This document shows, one piece after another, positions 23,976 through 32,947 of a stretch of DNA of 35,945 bases; position 1 is the first letter of the stretch; each line of letters begins with the position of its first letter. The notes below the pieces were generated by a model that was given only the letters and a program-made list of their open reading frames with translations, searched no databases and was not told where the DNA came from. The stretch is from [Clostridium] ultunense DSM 10521 (GTDB lineage: Bacteria; Bacillota; Clostridia; Tissierellales; Tepidimicrobiaceae). Location: contig NZ_AZSU01000002.1 of NCBI RefSeq assembly GCF_000511955.1, forward strand, positions 60,406 through 96,350, given 5' to 3'. Made by a program: the position numbers and the translations under genes.

Positions 23976-25508
23976 GTGGAAATAATTAGGATGGAGAAAA
24001 TTTCAAAAGTCTATCCTGGAACAGTTGCACTAGATGGAGTAGATTTTACACTTAACAAGCAGGAAATTGTTTCCCTATTAGGAGAAAATGGTGCTGGTAA
24101 GACCACTTTGATGAAAATACTTTATGGTATGACTGCTCCTAGTTCAGGCAAAATTTTCTATAATGGAGAACCTGTAAGATTTAGGCGTCCTGTAGACGCT
24201 ATCGAAAAGGGTATATGCATGGTACATCAGCATTTTATGCTGGTACCTGCATTTACTGTTGTAGAAAATATTATTGCTGGAAGTGAACCAGGTAGTAATG
24301 TTTTCTTAGATATGAAAAAAGCAAGACAGGAAGTAGTAGATTTAATTTCCAAGTTTCACTTTAACGTTGATCCAGATGTAAAAGTGGAGAAATTATCTGT
24401 AGGAGAACAACAAAGAGTAGAAATTTTAAAAGTACTCTATAGGAAGGCAGACGTTATCATTTTGGACGAGCCAACAGCAGTTTTAACTCCTCATGAAGTA
24501 GACGATTTATTTGCAGTTTTAAGACGTTTAAAAGATGATGGAAAGAGTATAATCATTATTACACATAAGTTGAAAGAAACTAAGGAAATAGCAGATCGGG
24601 TTGTAGTATTGAGGGATGGTCATCTTATAGCTGATAATGTGGATCCAAGCAAGGCATCCACAAAACAATTTTCTGAAATGATGGTAGGACGTGAAGTCAA
24701 TCTACAAGCCCGTCGACCATCTAAAAGTATCGGGGATGCGTGTTTGAAGGTTTCAAATTTATCAATAGAAGAAGATGGAAAGGAAAAGGTAAAGGATGTA
24801 ACTTTTGATATTCATCATGGAGAAATTTTAGGAATAGCAGGAGTTGAAGGAAACGGTCAAACTCAGCTCATAGAAGCTTTAACTGGACTTAGAAAACCAA
24901 GATCTATGAAATTAACGCTCAATGGCAAAGAAATAACCGGTAAAAGTTCGGATTTCATAAAAGCAGGAATTGGACATGTGCCTGAAGATAGACTTTTAAT
25001 GGGATTAGTTAAAGAAATGTCTGTTATGGACAATATGATCTTAGGTTATCATAGAGAATCTGATTTTTGTAAAAAAAATGGTTTACTTTTGCAAAAAGAA
25101 ATCTCTGATTACGCAGAAAAACTTAAGGATGATTTTCAAGTTAAGGCCTCCAGTATACATTCTGCAGTAAGTTCCCTTTCAGGTGGGAATCAACAGAAAA
25201 TTATTATTTCCAGGGTTTTTAGCAGGGAACCGAAAGCAATTATTGTTGCACACCCAACTCGTGGAGTAGATATTGGTGCATCAGAATATATCCATGAGCA
25301 ATTGATCGAATTAAGAAATAGGGGAGCAGCTATTTTATTGATATCTGCAGATTTAGATGAGGTTATGGCATTAAGTGATCGAATTTTAGTACTTTACGAA
25401 GGTCAAATTGTGTCAGAAAGCATGCCTGGCGAGTTAAGTGAAGTAGAGATGGGTCTTCTAATGACAGGAGGAAATTACATGGTAGAGGAGGGGAAACATC
25501 ATGATTAA
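23976..25508 (+). CDS. Nucleoside ABC importer ATP-binding protein (NupO/YufO-like, two ATPase domains)
   Basis: The protein has 510 residues from GTG 23976 with GAGGTGA upstream. Domain 1 is canonical: Walker A GENGAGKTTLMK, signature LSVGEQQRVEIL, Walker B VIILDEPTAVL. Domain 2 is degenerate as usual for this family: GVEGNGQTQL in place of Walker A, signature LSGGNQQKIIIS, and AIIVAHPTRGVD lacking the Walker-B acid. It energises uptake through the two permeases that follow. Its stop overlaps the next start by 8 nt, indicating coupled translation. Confidence 0.95.
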   Translation: MEIIRMEKISKVYPGTVALDGVDFTLNKQEIVSLLGENGAGKTTLMKILYGMTAPSSGKIFYNGEPVRFRRPVDAIEKGICMVHQHFMLVPAFTVVENIIAGSEPGSNVFLDMKKARQEVVDLISKFHFNVDPDVKVEKLSVGEQQRVEILKVLYRKADVIILDEPTAVLTPHEVDDLFAVLRRLKDDGKSIIIITHKLKETKEIADRVVVLRDGHLIADNVDPSKASTKQFSEMMVGREVNLQARRPSKSIGDACLKVSNLSIEEDGKEKVKDVTFDIHHGEILGIAGVEGNGQTQLIEALTGLRKPRSMKLTLNGKEITGKSSDFIKAGIGHVPEDRLLMGLVKEMSVMDNMILGYHRESDFCKKNGLLLQKEISDYAEKLKDDFQVKASSIHSAVSSLSGGNQQKIIISRVFSREPKAIIVAHPTRGVDIGASEYIHEQLIELRNRGAAILLISADLDEVMALSDRILVLYEGQIVSESMPGELSEVEMGLLMTGGNYMVEEGKHHD

Positions 25509-26607
25509 TAAGGTAGATAATGCTAAACGAATTAGAATGAGGAATTCTTTTACAAATTCCTTTGTTGCATTGGTTATTTCATTGCTATTAGGTATGCTTC
25601 TTATCGGTATAAGTGGTTATTCTCCCATAGAAAGCTATATAGCAATTTTTGGTGTTTCTCTTGGCACTGTAAAAGGATTTGCTCTTTCTTTGAGTCAGGC
25701 AACTCCACTTATGTTTACTGGATTAGCATTTGCATTAGCATATAAAGTAAAAATGATAAATACAGGTGCTGAAGGTCAGCTTTATGCAGGTGCTATGGCA
25801 GCAGCGCTAATTGGTGCTTATATTACTAATCTTCCCACTGGGATTCACATATTTTTAGGATTTTTAGCAGCATTTTTAGCAGGAGGTCTAGTTGCATTTA
25901 TTGTTGCATTAGCTAAAGTTTATTTAAATGCTAATGAGATAATAATGTCACTTATGTTAAATGAAATCATTATTTTATTTACGAGCTATTTGGCTAATGG
26001 CCCTCTTAAACCCCCTGGAAGTGGGGTGGGACAGACAGAAATGATTGCAGATAGTGCAAAATTAACTAAACTAATACCACAAACACAACTTACAACAGCA
26101 ATTTTTGTGGCAATACTTGCAGCTTGCATACTTCAATATGTGCTTGAGAAAACGGTATTTGGTTACGAGATTAAGGTAACAGGATATAATTTAAATGCTG
26201 CAAATGTGGCAGGAATCCATGTGTCTAAAACTTATTTGATAACCTTTGCTTTAAGTGGAGCAATAGCTGGCCTAGGCGGTGCAGCTATGGCATTAGGTGT
26301 TAACTATAGATTTATTGAAGGATTTTCATCTGGCTATGGTTTTGCAGGTATTTCCATAGCAGCTTTAGCTGCATATAATCCAATAGGTGTTATTTTTTCC
26401 GCTTTTCTAATAGGTGTTTTAAAGTCGGGAACTATAACTTTAAACCGTACAACTAATATACCAGTGGAATTAGTTGATATTATTCAGGTACTTGTCCTTA
26501 TATTTGTTGCTGCTCCAGCTTTAATCAAAACTATAATGAAATGGACTAAAAAAATACGAGTAAAATCCGGTAAGGCCCAGAAAACATATGGAGGTGAGAA
26601 TTCATGA
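25501..26607 (+). CDS. Nucleoside ABC importer permease (NupP/YufP-like)
   Basis: The protein has 368 residues and belongs to the BPD_transp_2 family, with about 10 membrane segments. The conserved region KVKMINTGAEGQLYAGAMAA and the LSGAIAGLGGAAMALG segment are typical. It overlaps the ATPase gene by 8 nt and the next permease gene by ATGA, so all three are translationally coupled. It forms the membrane channel together with the following gene product. Confidence 0.94.
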   Translation: MINKVDNAKRIRMRNSFTNSFVALVISLLLGMLLIGISGYSPIESYIAIFGVSLGTVKGFALSLSQATPLMFTGLAFALAYKVKMINTGAEGQLYAGAMAAALIGAYITNLPTGIHIFLGFLAAFLAGGLVAFIVALAKVYLNANEIIMSLMLNEIIILFTSYLANGPLKPPGSGVGQTEMIADSAKLTKLIPQTQLTTAIFVAILAACILQYVLEKTVFGYEIKVTGYNLNAANVAGIHVSKTYLITFALSGAIAGLGGAAMALGVNYRFIEGFSSGYGFAGISIAALAAYNPIGVIFSAFLIGVLKSGTITLNRTTNIPVELVDIIQVLVLIFVAAPALIKTIMKWTKKIRVKSGKAQKTYGGENS

Positions 26608-27521
26608 CATTTAATGCTGATTTAATTTATTCTATTGTATCTTCTACATTAAGGAGTTCAGTACCTTTGATATTAGCTGCATTAGGAGGATGCTTTTCTA
26701 TGCGAGCAGGTGTTAGTGACTTAGGGCTAGAGGGTATGATGTTAGCAGGCTCCTTCTTTTCTGTGTTTGGTTCATGGTTAACAGGAAATGCTTGGCTAGG
26801 CCTTTTGTTTGGAATTCTATTTGGTGTAATTTTCTCCATGCTTCATGCTGTTATGCATATAACCTACCGAGTAAATGCATCAATTAGTGGAATGTGTGTT
26901 AACTTGCTAGCAGCTGCAGCAACACCTCTATTGTTAAACGAAGTATTTGGTATGAGTGGAAAGTCACCAATGGTTGAAGCATTTAAAAAACCAAATTGGG
27001 AATGGTTAAATAATATTCCCGTCATTGGTAGAATATTGGGAGCACAGAACATACTGTTCTTCTTGGCTATAATATTGGTAATAATAAGCTGGATATTTAT
27101 ATATAAAACAAAAACTGGGCTTAGGATGAGAATGGTTGGTGAAAACCCACATGCTGCTAGCACAGTTGGGCTGAATGTTGTAGCCTATAAATATTTTGGA
27201 GTAGCAATGAGTGGTTCTCTTGCTGGATTTGCAGGAGCTTATCTATCACTTGGACAGATGAATTTATTTGTTGAGCAGATGACATCTGGTAGAGGGTATA
27301 TAGCGGTAGTTATCAATGCTTTTGGAAGATATAATCCTTTAGGTGTACTAGGAGGCAGTATTTTCTTTGGATTTTTTGATGCACTGCAAACTGTATTCCA
27401 AAACGTATTTCCATCACAGCTAGTCATGATGACTCCATATGTATTTACACTTTTAGTAATTGCTTTTGGACTAGGTGGAGGACGCGGTCCAGCTGGTGTT
27501 GGTAAACATATTGAAAGTTAA
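26604..27521 (+). CDS. Nucleoside ABC importer permease (NupQ/YufQ-like)
   Basis: The protein has 305 residues, a second BPD_transp_2 permease, shorter than its partner as usual. Family marks are CFSMRAGVSDLGLEGMMLAG and GLRMRMVGENPHAA, with the SGSLAGFAGAYLSLG segment. It starts within the ATGA overlap and is followed 14 nt later by the phosphorylase gene. BMP, NupO, NupP and NupQ types together make a complete importer. Confidence 0.94.
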   Translation: MTFNADLIYSIVSSTLRSSVPLILAALGGCFSMRAGVSDLGLEGMMLAGSFFSVFGSWLTGNAWLGLLFGILFGVIFSMLHAVMHITYRVNASISGMCVNLLAAAATPLLLNEVFGMSGKSPMVEAFKKPNWEWLNNIPVIGRILGAQNILFFLAIILVIISWIFIYKTKTGLRMRMVGENPHAASTVGLNVVAYKYFGVAMSGSLAGFAGAYLSLGQMNLFVEQMTSGRGYIAVVINAFGRYNPLGVLGGSIFFGFFDALQTVFQNVFPSQLVMMTPYVFTLLVIAFGLGGGRGPAGVGKHIES

Positions 27522-27535
27522 GGAGGTAAATTATA

Positions 27536-28375
27536 ATGAATAATGAATGGGGAAATGCATCAAGACCTACAGATAAATCTGGTAAACAGTACCATATAGC
27601 ATGCGGAAAAGGAGATGTAGCACCTTATGTTCTACTTCCAGGTGACCCAAAAAGGGTGAAGAAAATTGCGGATACTTGGGACAGTGGACATTTTGTTGCA
27701 GATTATAGAGAACACGTAACATATACCGGGAAAATTGGGGATATGGATATTTCCGCTTGTTCAACAGGTGCTGGAGGAGGATCTACAGCTAGTGCTTTAG
27801 AGGATTTAGCAGAGATTGGATGTAATACTTTAATTCGTGTAGGTACATGTGGTACAATTCAAAAATATATAAAACCAGGAGATTTAATTATTTGTACTGG
27901 TGCAGTAAGAATGGAAGGAACTAGTGATGGCTACGTTACTAATTCTTATCCAGCAATAGCAAATTATGAAGTAACTCTAGCGTTAATTGAAGCAGCGGAA
28001 CAACTAGGATATACCTACCATGTAGGAATTGGCTATACAGCTTCCTCTTTCTTTTGTGGACAAGGTCGTCCTGGATATAAAGGGTACAGTCAAAGTTTTA
28101 TGCAAACATTGTTATCAGATATGCAGGCAGCAGGTGTTTTAAATTTTGAGATGGAAGCTGCAACTGTACTAACAATAAGCTCTCTTTATAACTTGCGTGC
28201 TGGTGCTATTTTTACTGTTATAGCAAACCGTGTAGACAATTCATTTGAGTATACTGGCAAAACCGTAGACCATAGTATAGAGGTAGCCAATTTGGCTATG
28301 CAGATTTTATGGAACTGGGATAAGAAAAAGGAGTCTAACGGAAAGAAATATTTCTCCCCATCACTTTTAAAATAG
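27536..28375 (+). CDS. udp: Uridine-phosphorylase-type nucleoside phosphorylase
   Basis: The protein has 279 residues and the NP-I fold. PYVLLPGDPKRVKKIAD binds phosphate, CSTGAGGGSTASALEDLA and IRVGTCGTIQ line the active site, and NFEMEAATVLTISSLYNLRA is the ribose-binding block. These features fit the uridine phosphorylase branch rather than DeoD. It would release uracil (or another base) and ribose-1-phosphate, widening the island to pyrimidine nucleosides. It has AAGGAGG upstream and is the last gene of the operon. A terminator overlaps its stop codon. Confidence 0.85.
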   Translation: MNNEWGNASRPTDKSGKQYHIACGKGDVAPYVLLPGDPKRVKKIADTWDSGHFVADYREHVTYTGKIGDMDISACSTGAGGGSTASALEDLAEIGCNTLIRVGTCGTIQKYIKPGDLIICTGAVRMEGTSDGYVTNSYPAIANYEVTLALIEAAEQLGYTYHVGIGYTASSFFCGQGRPGYKGYSQSFMQTLLSDMQAAGVLNFEMEAATVLTISSLYNLRAGAIFTVIANRVDNSFEYTGKTVDHSIEVANLAMQILWNWDKKKESNGKKYFSPSLLK

Positions 28376-28384
28376 TGATTTTTT
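28360..28384 (+). terminator. Terminator overlapping the stop of the last operon gene
   Basis: ATCACT (28360-28365) pairs with AGTGAT (28374-28379), followed by TTTTT. The TAG stop codon is part of the stem. Confidence 0.7.
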
Positions 28385-28445
28385 CACAAATAGGTTATAG
28401 ACCAAATAATACTTCATATAAATTCCCCTAAACTCAATTTTATAT

Positions 28446-28494
28446 AAAAAATATATTGCTAAAGTAAGTCTTACTTTAGCAATATATTTTTTAA
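28446..28494. terminator. Bidirectional terminator between the nucleoside operon and pncB
   Basis: Two 23-nt arms (28446-28468 and 28470-28492), nearly perfect around TTGCTAAAGTAAG / CTTACTTTAGCAA, with A-run and T-run flanks. It serves both converging transcripts. Confidence 0.85.
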
Positions 28495-28544
28495 AACTGA
28501 AAAACACTACCTATGCAAGTTTAAAAATATTTCTTTTCTATTTA

Positions 28545-29999
28545 TCATTTGTATTCCTTCAACAATCTATCCTTAATATCCCATAGGGGTTTAGATAAAT
28601 CAACAAAATATTCATGAGGATTTTCAAACCTGCGGACTTCATCCCAAAGGGTGTTTATTTGCTCTTGACAATAATCTCTAATTTCACTAATTGGTGGGTT
28701 TTTATATACTGGCTTCCCTTTATCAAACAACTGTACTAATAATTTTTTAGCATAAAAGTTTGTTAAGGTTTTCCTCTTCCAAGTGAATAAAGGATGAAAT
28801 ATTTCATAGGGCTTAGTTTCGTCAATCACTTCATCATGTAAAGTTACCACATCGGCAATAGCTTTTCCCGTTTTTTTATCAAATAATCTATATAGTTGTT
28901 TAAATCCAGGAGTAGTAATTTTACCTACATTTTCACTTACCTTTATTTTAGGTACAATCTCTCCATTTCTTTCTACAGCAGTTAATTTATATACACCACC
29001 GAAGACTGGCTCAGATCTAGCAGTAATCAACCTTTCCCCCACTCCAAAGGAATCTATTCTTGCACCTTGATTTAATAAATCCCTTATTACATATTCATCT
29101 AAACTACTAGAAGCTACAATAGGGCAATCTTCATATCCGGCCTCATCTAACATTTTTCTAGCTTCTTTAGAAAGATAGGCAATATCTCCACTATCCAACC
29201 TTATACCTTTTGGTCTAAAACCTCTTGGAACAATTTCTTCATCAAAGGTTTTTATTGCATTAGGAACACCTGATTTTAAAACATTATAGGTATCTACCAA
29301 TAGTACACAATTATCTGGATAGATTCTCGCATAGGCTTTAAAAGCCTCTAATTCAGTAGGGAACATTTGAATCCAACTGTGAGCCATAGTACCTAAGGCT
29401 GGAATACTAAAATCTCTATCTACAATGGTGCAAGCAGTGCCCACAGCGCCACATATATATGCAGCTCTCGCACCTAAAATAGCACCCTCATATCCCTGAG
29501 CTCTTCTAGAACCAAATTCCATCACTGGACGACCATCTGCGGCTCTAACTATTCTATTAGCTTTGGTAGCAATAAGGCTTTGGTGGTTAATGGTAAGTAA
29601 AACCATTGTTTCGATAATCTGTGCTTGGATTATAGGACCCCTTACTATGACTATGGGTTCCTTTGGGAATATAGGAGTTCCTTCAGGTATAGCCCATACA
29701 TCACATTCAAACTTAAAATTTCTCAGATAATCTAAAAATTCCTCACTAAACATATCTTTAGATTTAAAATATTCAATATCTTCTTCTGAGAATCTAAGAT
29801 TTTTTAAGTATTCTATAAGTTGCTCTACCCCTGCCATTATGGCAAATCCACCATCATCAGGGATTGCTCTAAAGAACATGTCGAAATAGGCAATCCTGTC
29901 TTTCATGCCATTTTCGAAATAACCGTTAGCCATAGTAAATTCATAGAAGTCTGCTAACATGGTTAAGTTTTTCTTTTCTTTCCAATCAATATTGGTCAT
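28545..29999 (-). CDS. pncB: Nicotinate phosphoribosyltransferase
   Basis: The protein has 484 residues, usual for the Firmicute form. It begins with TMLADFYEFTMANGYF, the family's N-terminal block. GTMAHSWIQMFP contains the His that is phosphorylated during ATP-driven turnover, and IRLDSGDIAYLS and SSSLDEYVIRDLL bind PRPP. It makes nicotinate mononucleotide from nicotinate, the entry of the Preiss-Handler route to NAD. AAAGGAGA precedes ATG 29999. Its promoter region carries no copy of the niaR-linked 24-bp repeat. Confidence 0.96.
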   Translation of the reverse strand: MTNIDWKEKKNLTMLADFYEFTMANGYFENGMKDRIAYFDMFFRAIPDDGGFAIMAGVEQLIEYLKNLRFSEEDIEYFKSKDMFSEEFLDYLRNFKFECDVWAIPEGTPIFPKEPIVIVRGPIIQAQIIETMVLLTINHQSLIATKANRIVRAADGRPVMEFGSRRAQGYEGAILGARAAYICGAVGTACTIVDRDFSIPALGTMAHSWIQMFPTELEAFKAYARIYPDNCVLLVDTYNVLKSGVPNAIKTFDEEIVPRGFRPKGIRLDSGDIAYLSKEARKMLDEAGYEDCPIVASSSLDEYVIRDLLNQGARIDSFGVGERLITARSEPVFGGVYKLTAVERNGEIVPKIKVSENVGKITTPGFKQLYRLFDKKTGKAIADVVTLHDEVIDETKPYEIFHPLFTWKRKTLTNFYAKKLLVQLFDKGKPVYKNPPISEIRDYCQEQINTLWDEVRRFENPHEYFVDLSKPLWDIKDRLLKEYK

Positions 30000-30043
30000 T
30001 ATAATATCTCCTTTTTTTAATCGTTAAAATAGATGTTATAATA

Positions 30044-30072
30044 ATTATATTCCTAAAAGAAACAAATTTCAA
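30044..30072 (-). promoter_or_regulatory. Promoter of pncB
   Basis: Minus strand TTGAAA (30072-30067), 17 nt, TATAAT (30049-30044). Confidence 0.75.
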
Positions 30073-30123
30073 CATAGGAGCCGAAGAAAATTGGTAGTTA
30101 ATGGTTTAACAAAGGTTTAACAA

Positions 30124-30165
30124 AAAAATAGGCGGAAGGACTATTTAAATTTTAAGTCCTTCCGC
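30124..30165 (-). terminator. Terminator of the feo operon
   Basis: GCGGAAGGACT / AGTCCTTCCGC (30132-30142 with 30155-30165). On the minus strand CTATTTTTTT follows the stem. Confidence 0.85.
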
Positions 30166-30192
30166 AATTCTGGGTTTTAAATTTTGAAGGGT

Positions 30193-30450
30193 TTATCTAT
30201 TCAATAGTTTTTCTCCTTTTTCAGTAATTATTACAGTTTTTACAGGAATTTTATTACATAAACTGGCAAAGGCGCATCGGTTACATTGGGAATTACAACT
30301 ACTCATATCATCTTCCTTAATATAGCCCATCCTAGCCAATTGAGAAAAAGCTTCTTCTATTAGGGCTTCACTTTTATTTAATTTTAATGCTATATTGGCT
30401 TTTGATATATAGTTAGCATGATTGATTTCCTGTAATACTTCCTTTAACAA
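30193..30450 (-). CDS. feoC: FeoC-like iron-sulfur winged-helix protein
   Basis: The protein has 85 residues from TTG 30450, with AAGGAG 8 nt upstream. A short winged-helix domain (ISKANIALKLNKSEALIEEA, MGYI) is followed by four Cys in SSCNSQCNRCAFASLC, the iron-sulfur-type cluster of FeoC proteins. It ends the feoA-feoB-feoC operon, starting 18 nt after feoB. FeoC is thought to regulate or stabilise FeoB, possibly sensing oxygen or iron through the cluster. The four-Cys pattern supports cluster binding here. Confidence 0.85.
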   Translation of the reverse strand: MLKEVLQEINHANYISKANIALKLNKSEALIEEAFSQLARMGYIKEDDMSSCNSQCNRCAFASLCNKIPVKTVIITEKGEKLLNR

Positions 30451-30468
30451 ACCATCATCTCCTTAATT

Positions 30469-32478
30469 TTAGCTAAAACCTAAAAGCTTACCAATTTGGA
30501 ATACTAATACAGCCCCTATCCATCCAATGAAAAAAGTATAAAGGGCAGTAAAAATTGGCCATTTATATGAATTGGTTTCCTTCTTTATTGTAGCTAAAGC
30601 AGCTGCACAAGGTGTATATAATAAAGTCATTATCATAAAAGCAGCAGCAGATAAAGGCGTGAAAGCTCCTTGCAATGCAGTAACCAATTCTGCTCCTTCC
30701 TCAACTCCAGCATAAACCATACCTAAAATAGCTACCACAGCTTCTTTAGCTGCTATTCCAGAAAACAATCCAACGGCAGCTTGCCAAGTACCAAAGCCTG
30801 CAGGTTTAAATATGGGGGCTATAAACATGCCTATTTTCCCCAATATACTATCTTGACTATAGGGTTCAACTCCTCTAGGTAGTACGGCTAATATCCAAAG
30901 AATTGTAACTACTATAAATATTGTAGTACCAGCTCTCTTTAAAAACTCAGATACATTATCCCACATATTCCTCAATACATTCCTTATAGTAGGCTTTCTA
31001 TAAGGAGGAAGTTCCATGATGAAATAAGAAGGTTCACCTTTGAATAAGGTTTTACTAAATAATTTACCCGTTAACAATGCTACCAATATGCCTAGAAAGT
31101 AGAGTGAAAATAGAACTAGTCCACCTCTATTGGGGAAAAAGGCTGCAATAAACATCAAATAAATTGGAAGCCTGGCTCCACAGGACATAAATGGATTTAT
31201 TAAAGTGGCAATCATCCTATCCTTTTTGTCCTCTAGAGTTCTAGTAGCCATAATTCCAGGTACATTGCAACCGAAACCTACTATCATAGATATGAAGGTT
31301 TTCCCTTGAAGGCCTAAAGCCCTCATAATATTGTCCATCACATAGGCAGCTCTAGCCATATAACCACTATCCTCTAACAATCCCATTAACATATATAATA
31401 TGATGATGAGAGGTATAAACTCTATAACTGCTCCAACTCCTCCTATAACTCCCTCTGTTACAAAGGATACAATCCAATCAGAAGCATTTATTTTAATAAG
31501 AAAATTCCCTATAATTTTTCCTAAAAATTCTATGCCGGTAACGGTTAGCTCTCCAAATAAATCTTCCCCTACAGCGAAGGTTAATTGGAATACTATAAAC
31601 ATAATAAGACCAAATATTGGCAGACCAAAATATTTATGGGTTAGTATTTTATCGATCTTATCTGTTAAGGTTTCTTTAGCCTGATCAGGTAATTTAACAG
31701 TAACATTGGTTATATTGTTTATAAACTCATACCTTTTATCAATAATCTCCAATTCGTAATCTTCCCTATTTTTGTTAAACTCATGGATAGCATTTTTGAA
31801 ATCATCTGGGAAATTTAAATCTTCATTCTCTTTTATAAGTTCGTGAATATATTCATCTCCCTCTAGGAGTTTTATAGCAATCCATTGGGGAGGATATTCT
31901 AAATTTTTGTCAGTTAAAAATCCTTTTAGTCTTTCTACTTCCCTATCTATATTTTCCCCATAGCTAATATGAGCTTTATAATCTGTCTCCTCATCCATTA
32001 ATTCCACAGATTTTTTAATTAGCTCATCAATACCTTTTTTCTTAGAAGCAATAGTAGGAATAACAGGAGCCCCCAACTTTTTAGAAAGGGTATCAATATC
32101 CACCTCAATATTTCTAGCTTTTGCCTCATCTATCATATTCAATGCTACAATTACTTTAGCCCCCATCTCTAATAATTGGGTAGTTAAGTATAGATTTCTT
32201 TCAATATTAGTGGAATCTACCACGTTAATGACAATATCTGGATTTCCCCTTAAAATAAAATCCCTTGCTACTATTTCATCTTCAGAAAAGGCGCCTAAAC
32301 TATAGGTTCCAGGTAAGTCTACCACATTATATATTTTTTCATTAAATTTGAAATTGCCTTCTTTTTTTTCAACGGTAACGCCAGGCCAATTTCCCACATG
32401 TTGATTAGATCCAGTTAAGGCGTTAAACAATGTAGTTTTGCCACTATTCGGATTACCAACTAAAGCTATAGTATTCAA
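30469..32478 (-). CDS. feoB: Ferrous iron transport protein B
   Basis: The protein has 669 residues. TTG 32478 is preferred because AGGAGGGAG (32495-32487) lies 8 nt upstream; the longer frame from TTG 32502 includes that ribosome binding site. The N-terminal G domain has G1 GNPNSGKTT, G3 DLPGTYSL and G4 NMID, followed by a helical switch domain. The C-terminal membrane part has two Gate repeats (seen near GFGCNVPGIMATRTLEDKKD and CGARLPIYLM). It carries Fe2+ across the membrane. It is controlled with feoA, and a second Fur-like box sits just upstream. Confidence 0.97.
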   Translation of the reverse strand: MNTIALVGNPNSGKTTLFNALTGSNQHVGNWPGVTVEKKEGNFKFNEKIYNVVDLPGTYSLGAFSEDEIVARDFILRGNPDIVINVVDSTNIERNLYLTTQLLEMGAKVIVALNMIDEAKARNIEVDIDTLSKKLGAPVIPTIASKKKGIDELIKKSVELMDEETDYKAHISYGENIDREVERLKGFLTDKNLEYPPQWIAIKLLEGDEYIHELIKENEDLNFPDDFKNAIHEFNKNREDYELEIIDKRYEFINNITNVTVKLPDQAKETLTDKIDKILTHKYFGLPIFGLIMFIVFQLTFAVGEDLFGELTVTGIEFLGKIIGNFLIKINASDWIVSFVTEGVIGGVGAVIEFIPLIIILYMLMGLLEDSGYMARAAYVMDNIMRALGLQGKTFISMIVGFGCNVPGIMATRTLEDKKDRMIATLINPFMSCGARLPIYLMFIAAFFPNRGGLVLFSLYFLGILVALLTGKLFSKTLFKGEPSYFIMELPPYRKPTIRNVLRNMWDNVSEFLKRAGTTIFIVVTILWILAVLPRGVEPYSQDSILGKIGMFIAPIFKPAGFGTWQAAVGLFSGIAAKEAVVAILGMVYAGVEEGAELVTALQGAFTPLSAAAFMIMTLLYTPCAAALATIKKETNSYKWPIFTALYTFFIGWIGAVLVFQIGKLLGFS

Positions 32479-32505
32479 TCTAAAATCTCCCTCCTTAAAC
32501 AAGAA

Positions 32506-32520
32506 TGAAAGTCATTATCA
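32506..32520. promoter_or_regulatory. Fur-like box before feoB
   Basis: TGAAAGT-C-ATTATCA fits the 7-1-7 Fur pattern TGATAAT-N-ATTATCA with two mismatches, both in the first half. It lies in the feoA-feoB gap. Confidence 0.5.
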
Positions 32521-32546
32521 ACAAAAGGTAAAAAAGGAATATAATT

Positions 32547-32771
32547 CTACTCATTCACCATTATTTTTTGTGCTAAACCTCGACCTATAGCAATTTTATT
32601 TCCTGATAGAGAAAGTATTATAGGTCCCCTATCGTTTTTTACAACTTTAAACTTAGCCCCAGTATTTAAACCCATCTCATATAATCTTTTAGTAGCATTC
32701 CATCCAGCATTTATTCTCTCCACCTTGGCATCATCACCAGGATTTAATCGGACTAAAGGTTTACCTGACAT
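32547..32771 (-). CDS. feoA: Ferrous iron transport protein A
   Basis: The protein has 74 residues from ATG 32771 with AAAGGAG upstream. The longer frame to 32846 runs through the promoter and is rejected. The SH3-like FeoA fold is seen in LVRLNPGDDAKVERI, RLYEMGLNTGAKFKVVKN and IAIGRGLAQKIMV. It is the cytoplasmic partner of FeoB and first gene of the operon. Confidence 0.93.
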   Translation of the reverse strand: MSGKPLVRLNPGDDAKVERINAGWNATKRLYEMGLNTGAKFKVVKNDRGPIILSLSGNKIAIGRGLAQKIMVNE

Positions 32772-32798
32772 GCCTATTCTCCTTTCTACTTTTAGGTA

Positions 32799-32817
32799 AT
32801 TGATAATCGCTATCAAT
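32799..32817. promoter_or_regulatory. Fur box of the feo operon
   Basis: ATTGATA-ATCGC-TATCAAT is a 7-bp inverted repeat matching the Fur pattern TGATAAT-C-GCTATCA (two mismatches). It abuts the -10 box of the feo promoter, so an iron-loaded Fur-type repressor would block transcription. Confidence 0.75.
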
Positions 32818-32846
32818 ATAATAATACAAAATTGATAGAAATGCAA
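32818..32846 (-). promoter_or_regulatory. Promoter of the feo operon
   Basis: Minus strand TTGCAT (32846-32841), 17 nt, TATTAT (32823-32818), immediately before the Fur box. Confidence 0.7.
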
Positions 32847-32909
32847 TAGTTTTGGGTAATATATTTAAATTAGGAAAAAATACAACTAAAATAAAATTAA
32901 AAAAATGTA

Positions 32910-32938
32910 TTTACAAAAAGGGAAAATTGGTATATACT
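32910..32938 (+). promoter_or_regulatory. Promoter of the copper ATPase gene
   Basis: TTTACA (32910-32915), 17 nt, TATACT (32933-32938). Transcription would start near 32945, at the edge of the C-run/G-run site. Confidence 0.8.
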
Positions 32939-32947
32939 AAAAGCAGA

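Noticed and set aside
23976-25508. Degenerate second ATPase domain as a mutation
   Set aside because: Altered Walker motifs in the second domain are normal for this importer family.
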